NCBI GenBank assembly: GCA_022616415.1
Contig: JAKEEU010000313.1
Location: 1 to 64,000, forward strand
Source of the DNA: Candidatus Zhuqueibacterota bacterium
GTDB lineage: Bacteria; Zhuqueibacterota; Zhuqueibacteria; Zhuqueibacterales; Zhuqueibacteraceae
DNA: 64,000 nt
Reading direction: 5' to 3'
Position numbers and translations under genes: made by a program. Every line of letters starts with the position of its first letter. Within the stretch, counting starts at the first letter, position 1. Positions 41,280-49,401 of the stretch are shown here, piece after piece. Under the pieces are notes generated by a model. The model saw nothing but the letters and a program-made list of their open reading frames with translations, was not told the origin of the DNA and did not search any database.

Positions 41280-44200
41280 TTACTCAACAATCCTCACCCT
41301 CGCCTCGTTGCCATTGCCTTGATACTCCGGATAATACATCAAAGTCGCAGTCGCCGGCATCACGTGATAGTCGCCAGGAATCTGAGCGCGGAATAGATAA
41401 GCAAATTCGTGCCTTCCAACCGGCAGGCGTGTTGCAAAGAATGCGACCTTCTCGTCGCGAATCTCTTTGGCGGCGTACCAGTAGCCGCTGTTTCCTTCGC
41501 CTTCGTATTCTTGTTCTCTCGGACCGCGATAGGCTGACTCGCCAATGATGTTGTAGCCGCTTTCGTCTTTGATCACTTCGACGCCCGCCGGCAGCGGATC
41601 TTCGAGCATGAAATATTCATAATCCGTGTTCGAAGTGACCGTGACTTTCACCAGCACCTCGTCACCAGAGCGCAGCGTGCCGGTGAAAGACGTTTTGGCA
41701 TATTGAATGCCGCCGGCAGTCTGCTCGCGCGTGAGCTTGTAATATTCGCGTCTCACGCCGAATCCGGCTGTGCTTGCTTTCAAGTTTTCACCGGCGGCAT
41801 AATAAACGCTGCGGAACGTGCTGTAGAATTTGCCGGCGCCGTCCTTTTCGATTCGAACGCGATTGTCGCCGAGGCGCAAATTCCCGCCATTGAGGCGGAT
41901 CGACTGCTCCGGCATCAGCGCCTCGTTCTTCGTCATTTGCTTCTCGAAGACGAGCTTGTCGTTGAGATAAATTTTCACTTTGTAATCCGGATCAAGCTCC
42001 TTGCTCTTTTCGAGATAATCGACGAGCGCGAAAATGATCATCGCGGTGTCTTTGGTGGAGCGCCAGGCATTGCCGCGCTTCTGCGTAAGCAAATAACGAA
42101 TGCCGCTGTTAATGCGTGAGCTGCCGTATTTCACCTGCACGAGCGACTTCACCGCAAACGCCGTGGTCTCGACGTAATCATCCTGCCAGTTGTAGTGCCA
42201 CGATTTGCCGCCCCACGAGCACGCCGTGCCGGTCTCGATGCAATTGTTCTCGATCTGCGTCGCGAGCTGGTTGGCGAGATCGGTTTTGTTTTGGCTGTAA
42301 GAAACCATCGCCAGCAGCGAGCGCGCGTAATCGTTGATGTCGGCTTTTTGCAATTTGGCCAATTGCGCATCAAGCGCCGCATCGACTTTCACGCCGGCTT
42401 TTTGCGCGGTTTGCAGCGCATAGAGCATGTACGCCTGTGTCGTCGCGTCGATGAATTCATAAGCACCGCCACCATTTCCGAGTCCGGAAATTTCTCTCGT
42501 AGAAAGCTTGGCCTGCACGAGCTGGTGTGCCAACGAATTGGCGCCGCGCGCCAGCACCTCGTCCGAAATTTTTTGGCCGGCTTGTTTTGCCAACGCAAGG
42601 CCATAAACGACGTAAGCCGTCATGTACGGATGCGTCGTGTCATTCTCCCACCAGCCCCAGCCACCGTCGCTGTGTTGATAATTGTAAAGCACTTTGAGGC
42701 CTTTGTCGATCATCTTTGGCAGTTCGTTCATCAATTGCAGCTTTAGATTGAGGTTGAGCTTTTTCGCCGTATACGCCACCACCGCGGTGGGCAGAAACCG
42801 GCTCATCGTTTGCTCGACGCAGCCATACGGATAGCCTGCCAAATCCTCAAGCGCCGTCAACAGCGTCGCCGCGAGCGATGGCGAAACTGAAACGAACAAC
42901 TCGGCCGTGGCCGGATTCGCGTCGTTTGGAATGACGATGGTTTTGTCGCGTACCGCGCTTTCTTCTTCGATATCGACAACCGTGGCTTCCGACATTTTAA
43001 GACCGTGCGGCAGCACCGGCACGTTGAGCTGCATCGCGTCCGAGACTTCGTTCGTCAGCGCTTTGGCGGTCAATGTCGCTGTGCCAACGCTGTTCGTGCG
43101 CACCGTCCAATCTACACGCTTCTCACCGTTTTGCGGCACCGTGATGAGCTTCTCTCCCGCCGGCTCAATCGTAACACCTTGTCCTTGCAAACTCACTTTG
43201 GCTTGCTTATCCTGCGAAAGATAATTGTGGACGATCGTCGAGATGGTCAGCTCGTCGCCTTGAATGAAAAAGCGCGGCGTTTCCATGCGCACGATCAAAT
43301 CCTGCCGCGCGATGACTTTGTGAATTTTTTCTTCCACTTCGGTATTCTCAGAGATGGCGCGGACGGTGGTGCGCCACGTCGTGAGATTGTCCGGAAAATG
43401 AATCTTGAGCCTGGCAATGCCGTCGCCGTTGGTGCGCACGTGCGGCTGCCAAAACATGGTGTCGCGGAAATCCTTGCGCACGCGCGCTTCTTTGAATTTG
43501 TCCGCTTTCACATCGGCAAAACTGCGGCGCGAGAAGGCGGTTTCAGCTTTTGCCGCATAAGCCGAATTTAGGCTACGAGAATAGCCGTAGAAACGGAAAT
43601 AGATGGAAGAATGCGTGCTCACGCGATTGTAACGTTTGCTGTAAAAAACCTTTTTAATATCGCGCGTCATATCCGCCGCCAGCGCATAAATGCTCTCGTC
43701 AACGATGCCGACCGAAAGCTCGGCTGCAACGCCGTCGCCGTCTTTGTTGGTGACTTTGACCGTCAGCTCGCCGTCATCTTGCGGGCGATAAACTTCTTTG
43801 TCGGTTTTGATCTCGATATTGAGAAACTTCTCTTCCGGAATCACAATCACATTTTTGCTGCCGGAATAAAATTCGTCATTCGCCAACACCGCTGCTGCAA
43901 AGGCAAAATTCGGTTGATGTTTTTCCTCGATTTTCAAATCGACGACTTGCGAGGTGCCTTTGATGTTGACCACCTGATGGCTGAATATCGTCGGGCCTTC
44001 CGAGGTAATCAGCGTCCAAACATTTTTCACCGGCGAGATCACGAGCACGTGCGCCGTCTCGCCGGCTTGGTAACTCGGCTTATCAGGGATGATCTCAATG
44101 CCTTTCGATTCATAGCTGTAATAACCCGCGCCGGAACTGACCCAGCAATAATCCTCGGTGGAAATTTTATTGCCGCGGCTGTCGACGCTGCTGGCTGAGA

Positions 44201-46010
44201 TAAAATAATAGCCGCTCTCGCTCGTCTTGAATTTGACCGTGGCGCTGCCGTTGGCGCCGGTGTTGATCGATTGTGAATAAATTTTCTTGCTGTTCTGCCA
44301 ACCGATGCCCGATTTCCACTCGCGCGTATAAATTTCCACCAAAGCTTTGGTGGAAACCGGATTGTTTTTGAAATCTTCGGTCTCGATGGTGAGAATCGCC
44401 TCATCGCCTGGCGCGTAAACGTATTTATTCGTATAAGTCGAAATCATAAACAAGCCGCGCGTCACGACGACTTGTTTGGAGCCGATGATTTGCCGCCGGC
44501 TCGCATCCACGACGCGCGCTTCGATACGATAGGAGTAATCTTCGGTGGCGCTGCCGGTTTGATACGTCACCGTGTATTCGCCGTTTGCATCGAGATAGCC
44601 GGTGTTGCTCTCCAACAATTCGGCGCGATAGGAATAGCTTTCATCGTCTCGCGCTTCGTCTTCGTAGTACCAGGCGTATTCGGTGCCGTACCACCACGGC
44701 CGCCAATAACGGCTGCGGAAAATGTAGTAATCGACTTGCGCGTTCGCCACCGGACTGCCAAAATAATAATCCGCTTTGATCGTCGCGGTGATCAAGTCGC
44801 CGTTGGCGTATTGATCTTTGTCAGTCTTCACCTCAACCTTGTATTCCGGCTTTTTGTATTCCTCGACTTTGAAAGAAGCGTAATGTGTGATGCCGTCCGG
44901 AATCGAAGTCGTCAGCTCATACGTTCCCAGCGGCGGCTCTTCGCCGAGCGTCAGCTCGCCGCTATAAGTGCCGTTATCGTTGGTCTCGAGCGTTTGGCGA
45001 TAAATCTCGTTGCCGCGCGCGTCATTGACTTTGACTTCGATGTCGCGATGGCGAAAAACCTCGTAGCCTGCTTCAGTAGCGGCGCGCACGATGCCTTTGA
45101 AATAGACGATTTGCTGCGGGCGATAAATCGGCCGCTCCGTGTAAGCATGCACCACAAATTGCCGCGTCTCGCCGAAGCCCCAATAATAGGGATCGGAGAG
45201 CACAAAGTGATTTTCTTTTTGGCCGAGAATGAGCAGGGATGATTCGTTTTCTTCGTCTTTCGCCACCGCGAAATGCGCCAGTCCGTTTTTGTCAGTAACT
45301 ATCGTCGCTTTCTCTTGGCGATTTTGCACGAGGCGCAAGCGCACTTCAGCGACAGGTTCACCGGTCTTTTTATTGCTAACGAAAATCAGCGTGCCATCGG
45401 GCGAGCTTTTGGTGATCATGCCGAGGTTAGACATCACCACGACCGTGTGCGCCATCAGCTTCTCATTGAACGCTTCGATGAGATAGGCGCCAGGCTCCTG
45501 CAATTCGATGTCTACGTCGCGATAAGAATACTCATTGGGATTTTTAAATTCCGTGATCTCCCAAGTTTTCAGTAATGGATAATCCTTGAGCACGGAGAGC
45601 AGACGGCTGGCGCGGGCGCCCACCGAGAAGGTTTCGATACCGAGCGTGTTTTTTACGGTGGTTCGCGTCTGCGACGACATGTTGTCGCGAAAAACCTGGC
45701 GCTGATCGCGCTGCAAACGCTGGCGCGACGAGCGGAGAATGTCGATGGCATTGGCCTCACGCACGCTCAACAGTTGCTGCGGGCTGTGCGGATCGGACTG
45801 CCGCTGGAAAAAATCCATCGGGTTTTCGATCTTGTAAGCCCGAAAGAAAATCGAGCCACTGACTCCCTGTGACGAAAGATTGACCACAACTTTTTCGCCG
45901 GGAGAATAAATTTTGGGGGTTTCAAGGCTGAAGTATTGGGCTGGCGTCGATGACGCGAGTCCAAAGATCAGCATAATTGCCCAATGAAATGAAAAGACAA
46001 TATTTTTCAT
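41280..46010 (-). CDS. Alpha-2-macroglobulin family protein with thioester
   Basis: The 1576-residue product has a signal peptide (about 1-24), macroglobulin-like beta domains in the first two thirds, and a thioester motif GCVEQ (Cys1064, Gln1067) at the start of the helical thioester domain. A receptor-like beta domain closes the protein. Bacterial A2Ms trap proteases that attack the envelope by covalently linking through the thioester. Many bacterial A2Ms occur with penicillin-binding protein PbpC; here the partner downstream on the strand is an M61 protease. It begins 17 bp after the M61 gene region. Confidence 0.93.
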   Translation of the reverse strand: MKNIVFSFHWAIMLIFGLASSTPAQYFSLETPKIYSPGEKVVVNLSSQGVSGSIFFRAYKIENPMDFFQRQSDPHSPQQLLSVREANAIDILRSSRQRLQRDQRQVFRDNMSSQTRTTVKNTLGIETFSVGARASRLLSVLKDYPLLKTWEITEFKNPNEYSYRDVDIELQEPGAYLIEAFNEKLMAHTVVVMSNLGMITKSSPDGTLIFVSNKKTGEPVAEVRLRLVQNRQEKATIVTDKNGLAHFAVAKDEENESSLLILGQKENHFVLSDPYYWGFGETRQFVVHAYTERPIYRPQQIVYFKGIVRAATEAGYEVFRHRDIEVKVNDARGNEIYRQTLETNDNGTYSGELTLGEEPPLGTYELTTSIPDGITHYASFKVEEYKKPEYKVEVKTDKDQYANGDLITATIKADYYFGSPVANAQVDYYIFRSRYWRPWWYGTEYAWYYEDEARDDESYSYRAELLESNTGYLDANGEYTVTYQTGSATEDYSYRIEARVVDASRRQIIGSKQVVVTRGLFMISTYTNKYVYAPGDEAILTIETEDFKNNPVSTKALVEIYTREWKSGIGWQNSKKIYSQSINTGANGSATVKFKTSESGYYFISASSVDSRGNKISTEDYCWVSSGAGYYSYESKGIEIIPDKPSYQAGETAHVLVISPVKNVWTLITSEGPTIFSHQVVNIKGTSQVVDLKIEEKHQPNFAFAAAVLANDEFYSGSKNVIVIPEEKFLNIEIKTDKEVYRPQDDGELTVKVTNKDGDGVAAELSVGIVDESIYALAADMTRDIKKVFYSKRYNRVSTHSSIYFRFYGYSRSLNSAYAAKAETAFSRRSFADVKADKFKEARVRKDFRDTMFWQPHVRTNGDGIARLKIHFPDNLTTWRTTVRAISENTEVEEKIHKVIARQDLIVRMETPRFFIQGDELTISTIVHNYLSQDKQAKVSLQGQGVTIEPAGEKLITVPQNGEKRVDWTVRTNSVGTATLTAKALTNEVSDAMQLNVPVLPHGLKMSEATVVDIEEESAVRDKTIVIPNDANPATAELFVSVSPSLAATLLTALEDLAGYPYGCVEQTMSRFLPTAVVAYTAKKLNLNLKLQLMNELPKMIDKGLKVLYNYQHSDGGWGWWENDTTHPYMTAYVVYGLALAKQAGQKISDEVLARGANSLAHQLVQAKLSTREISGLGNGGGAYEFIDATTQAYMLYALQTAQKAGVKVDAALDAQLAKLQKADINDYARSLLAMVSYSQNKTDLANQLATQIENNCIETGTACSWGGKSWHYNWQDDYVETTAFAVKSLVQVKYGSSRINSGIRYLLTQKRGNAWRSTKDTAMIIFALVDYLEKSKELDPDYKVKIYLNDKLVFEKQMTKNEALMPEQSIRLNGGNLRLGDNRVRIEKDGAGKFYSTFRSVYYAAGENLKASTAGFGVRREYYKLTREQTAGGIQYAKTSFTGTLRSGDEVLVKVTVTSNTDYEYFMLEDPLPAGVEVIKDESGYNIIGESAYRGPREQEYEGEGNSGYWYAAKEIRDEKVAFFATRLPVGRHEFAYLFRAQIPGDYHVMPATATLMYYPEYQGNGNEARVRIVE

Positions 46011-46027
46011 AACAGCACCTTGTTTTT

Positions 46028-47869
46028 TTACTTGTTGTCAAGAGCCAATAGCCCCTCTCGTATTTCCAATTGCTGCTGCGACGATTTATTCAAAAAGCTG
46101 AGCCTGTAGCTGACGTCCTCCCGTGCATCGAGCTTGACCTCAAACATCAAAGTTTCCTCGCCGCGCGCCACTTTCATTCGCAACGTATCGCCAGGCGCTT
46201 TAGCAGCGACGGCGGCATCGAGATCATGCTGGTTTTTAATCAGCGTGCCGTTCACTTCTTTGAGCAGATCGCGGCGCTGCAACCCCGCTTGCGCCGCCGG
46301 GCCGTCGTCGAGCATGATCACCGAGTTTTGCGGTCCGAAAAGACGCACGTTGCCGAGCGTGGCCACACGCTTTTGCTCGACCTCCATCTCAATTCCCGCC
46401 CAAGCGAGATATTCTTGATAGGGAAGCTCTTCGACGCCGGCGACGTATTTTGTGAAGAAGTCACGAAGATCTTTTCCGGCAATTCGGCTGGCGATTTCAG
46501 GCAGCTCATCTTCCTCGAAACCCTTGTCGAGCTTGGCATAATTTTGATTGAGATAGCGAAACATATCATCGAGACTTTTCTTGTTGCCGGTCTCGTGGCG
46601 AAGACGCAAATCGAGCAGCAAGCCGAGCAGTTGGCCTTTGTTGTAATAATTCACGCCGCTGCTGCCGTAACCGCGATCCCAGATTTCCCAGCTCGCTTGC
46701 TCGGCACTGGTTTTGAGGCGATCCGGATTGTTTTGCAGCACGCGGATTTGCCGCGCTTGCATATCGAGAAACTGTTCGGGCGTGACAAGTCCGGTGCGGA
46801 CTTGGGCCAGATCGGCATAATAAGAAGTGACGCCCTCACTGAACCACAACGCTTTGGTGCGAACCGGCTGGCTGTAATCAAACGGGCCAAGCACCTTCGG
46901 CCGAATGCGCTTTACGTTCCAGAGATGAAAGAACTCGTGCGCCGTCACGCTCGCGCCGGCTGTCACGCTTTCTTTCAACATCGGCGCCGAGAGCGAAATC
47001 GTAGTGGAATTGAGATGCTCCAATCCGCCGCCACCAAAACCGGGATTGATATGGTAAAGGAAGACATACTTGGTAAAGGGCACGTCATTCATCAGCTCGA
47101 TTTGATAAGCGCAAATTTTTTTCACCATATTGACGAAGCCGTCGATGTCGAAATCCATCACGCCGTGCATCACGACATGAAACGGCGTTTTGCCGATGGT
47201 AAAGGTGCGCTCTTCGAATTGACTCATCTCCACCGGGGCGTCGATGAAGGTGTTGTAATTGGGGGCATACAAAAGATATTTGGGCTCTGCCGATTCGCAC
47301 CTGGCCGTGGCGTCGTGCAAATTCTTCGGCGGCGAATCGAGTCCGCAAGCCAGCTTCCATTGGCTGGGAACGTGAAAGCAGGCTGTGACCGGTTGCGCTT
47401 TGCCGCCCTCGAGATACATAAACGTGCTCGGCCCTTCGAGCTGAATATGCGTCGAGTCATCTCTGCGGCCGCCGAAAAAGCTGAGCGGCTTTTCGACGCG
47501 GTAGGTAAAAGCAATTGCATGATTGCCGCCGGCCTGAACTTGCCAACTGTCGTCATCGAGCTTGTCAACCCGCAGCGTTTGATGATCATGATTTCTCGCC
47601 TTGACCTCGCGAACGTGACGGCCATATTCGGCAAAGCGGTATGCGCCGGGTGTCCAGCCCGGCATGCTGAACGTCAAGGTCGAATCATTATTGTTGGTGA
47701 TCATGATGCTGACCACCGAGCCGTTATGCGTTTCGGTATCGGGCCGCCATTCGTAATGAATCGTGAGCTGTTTGTCTTTTTCTTCGGCCGTGGCGAAAAG
47801 TGCCATCAGCATTGTCACGAAAAGGAATGCAATATGTCGGCGGCAAATGCAGGAATGAATCGAGTTCAT
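46028..47869 (-). CDS. M61 family metallopeptidase with PDZ domain
   Basis: The 613-residue protein has a signal peptide, an M61 N-terminal fold, a zinc motif HEFFH (311-315, TAHEFFHLWN) with a downstream glutamate (WFSEGVTSYY), and a C-terminal PDZ domain (about 500-590). M61 glycyl aminopeptidases remove N-terminal glycine. It precedes the A2M gene on the minus strand with a 17-bp gap, so the two form an operon. Whether the A2M traps this protease or others is unknown. Confidence 0.92.
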   Translation of the reverse strand: MNSIHSCICRRHIAFLFVTMLMALFATAEEKDKQLTIHYEWRPDTETHNGSVVSIMITNNNDSTLTFSMPGWTPGAYRFAEYGRHVREVKARNHDHQTLRVDKLDDDSWQVQAGGNHAIAFTYRVEKPLSFFGGRRDDSTHIQLEGPSTFMYLEGGKAQPVTACFHVPSQWKLACGLDSPPKNLHDATARCESAEPKYLLYAPNYNTFIDAPVEMSQFEERTFTIGKTPFHVVMHGVMDFDIDGFVNMVKKICAYQIELMNDVPFTKYVFLYHINPGFGGGGLEHLNSTTISLSAPMLKESVTAGASVTAHEFFHLWNVKRIRPKVLGPFDYSQPVRTKALWFSEGVTSYYADLAQVRTGLVTPEQFLDMQARQIRVLQNNPDRLKTSAEQASWEIWDRGYGSSGVNYYNKGQLLGLLLDLRLRHETGNKKSLDDMFRYLNQNYAKLDKGFEEDELPEIASRIAGKDLRDFFTKYVAGVEELPYQEYLAWAGIEMEVEQKRVATLGNVRLFGPQNSVIMLDDGPAAQAGLQRRDLLKEVNGTLIKNQHDLDAAVAAKAPGDTLRMKVARGEETLMFEVKLDAREDVSYRLSFLNKSSQQQLEIREGLLALDNK

Positions 47870-47933
47870 ATTTTGTCCGGCAACAGGCGAATCGAATAGC
47901 CCAACTCAGAAAAATTCTAAAAATTTTATTTGA

Positions 47934-48005
47934 CCAACGGATAAAACCGGCCAACGGATGAATGCTACTTGGTTTTCAAATCCGTTGGCAGCCTTTATCC
48001 GTTGG
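47934..48005. repeat. CCAACGGATAAA two-step palindrome
   Basis: CCAACGGATAAA (47934-47945) pairs with TTTATCCGTTGG (47994-48005), and GCCAACGGAT (47950-47959) with ATCCGTTGGC (47980-47989). The 72-bp element can form a near-perfect hairpin and lies between the M61 and beta-barrel genes. Confidence 0.9.
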
Positions 48006-48067
48006 AAATTTTTTAACCATCAGTCGGCTCATTTAAAAGGCAGCTAAAAATAGCGGTTCGTTCATTT

Positions 48068-48835
48068 TCAAAACGGTAAGCCGATGCCAAGCCCGGCGTG
48101 GAAATAAAATCCGGAAAAATCGAACGAAGTCTCGGTGGTGAATGCCGCGCCTTGCTGATCGTCGATTCGGCGAACCGTTCCATCCAATTGGCCGATCTTG
48201 GCATAGCGGTATCCGGCTTCACCCCACAATGAGACGGAGCCGACCAGGCGCAATTCAAGACCGCCGGCAAGAGCGCCCGTTATCGAGTTTCCGGAAAATT
48301 CGCCGCGGGTGTCCACAGCCGGAAGCGAAGCGCCGATTTTGGGATCGCTGACAATCGACGACAGCGTGACGGAATTGGCTTTTGCAAAGAGCAGGCCCAC
48401 GCCGAAACCGAAATACTTGTTCAACCGGCTCGCCTCGTCGTAGCCAAAATAATAATTCAAATTCACCGCAAGGTTGTAGGTTTCCACCTCCCGCTTGAAA
48501 AGAAAACGCTCCGAGCTTGAAGCGGGCTTGAAATAATCACTGGCAATTTTTTCCTGATAGCGCGACAACTCGAGCGTCACCGCATAATCATCATTGAAAT
48601 GATGCAGGACTTGCGCGCCGAAGACGTTGTTGCCGTCGATTTTACCGGGAGAGAGAACCGGTTCTCCCAATAGCTCCCGCCACAGCCCGATTTGGCGGCC
48701 GATTTGATCGTTCACCTCGCTCATGCGCGGCAGGAGATAGCCATAATACGGCTTGATGACGAGGCTTTGGGCGGCCAATGGCGCAACAAAGAACGAAGAA
48801 AATAAAATGGCGGCCAGCTTTTTTAAATGAGGCAT
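48068..48835 (-). CDS. Outer-membrane beta-barrel protein
   Basis: The 255-residue product has a signal peptide (1-22), alternating strands rich in Tyr and Gly (YAVTLELSRYQ, AVNLNYYFGYD, LWGEAGYRYA) and ends in phenylalanine (LGIGLPF), the usual barrel signature. No peptidoglycan-binding domain is seen. Its cargo is unknown. It is transcribed in the same direction as M61/A2M but is separated from them by the palindromic repeat. Confidence 0.82.
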   Translation of the reverse strand: MPHLKKLAAILFSSFFVAPLAAQSLVIKPYYGYLLPRMSEVNDQIGRQIGLWRELLGEPVLSPGKIDGNNVFGAQVLHHFNDDYAVTLELSRYQEKIASDYFKPASSSERFLFKREVETYNLAVNLNYYFGYDEASRLNKYFGFGVGLLFAKANSVTLSSIVSDPKIGASLPAVDTRGEFSGNSITGALAGGLELRLVGSVSLWGEAGYRYAKIGQLDGTVRRIDDQQGAAFTTETSFDFSGFYFHAGLGIGLPF

Positions 48836-48924
48836 GGAAAGTCTCCGTTTAATTTATCTGTGAGGTCGAACTTGCGCACAAGCATATCCGGCAAATTTAA
48901 ATACCTTTTTGAAGGAAGACGAAG

Positions 48925-49368
48925 TCATTTCCCCGCCGGATACCACCCTCCCGGCTCGACGATCAAATCAAAGTGCTTTTTGAAATCCGCGGTGTGCTTG
49001 AGCACGGTATCGAAATCGTTGCCGCTTTTCAAGCCTTTGCGCCACACCCTCATATCCACCGTTCCGAGCACGAGGTAATCGTTGCCAATCGCGTCGGGAT
49101 CAATGAAAGCCAGGTTATTCGCCAATTCATGCTCCAGCTCATCTTGATGCGCCATGATCAAATCGCAATGGGGACAAAAGCGGCAGGTCTTGCCCAGCAA
49201 GATTATCCCCAAATCATCGATATGGATAAACAAGGCAAACTTCCGCAATTTCGTGAGCCGGCTGCACTTTGGGCATTTGCTCAACCGTTCAGTCTCATAC
49301 GGATTGAGCATGAACAAATAACGCGGCGGCAATTCGCCAAATCGTTTCCTGGCTTTTTTGTTTTGCAT
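48925..49368 (-). CDS. Zinc-ribbon hypothetical protein
   Basis: From ATG 49368 (AGGAG seven bases upstream) the 147-residue product has two CxxC pairs (CPKC near residue 31 and CPHC near 68) forming a zinc ribbon, then an acidic and aromatic C-terminal half. I do not recognise the family. It begins 34 bp after the M14 gene stop and may be co-transcribed with it. Confidence 0.7.
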   Translation of the reverse strand: MQNKKARKRFGELPPRYLFMLNPYETERLSKCPKCSRLTKLRKFALFIHIDDLGIILLGKTCRFCPHCDLIMAHQDELEHELANNLAFIDPDAIGNDYLVLGTVDMRVWRKGLKSGNDFDTVLKHTADFKKHFDLIVEPGGWYPAGK

Positions 49369-49401
49369 CGAACGGCTCCTGTTATTTTTCGATTTCACAA
49401 C

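Noticed and set aside
46070..47899. Plus-strand open frame of 609 codons opposite the M61 gene
   Set aside because: Antisense shadow with no motif; the M61 frame has HEFFH and a PDZ domain.
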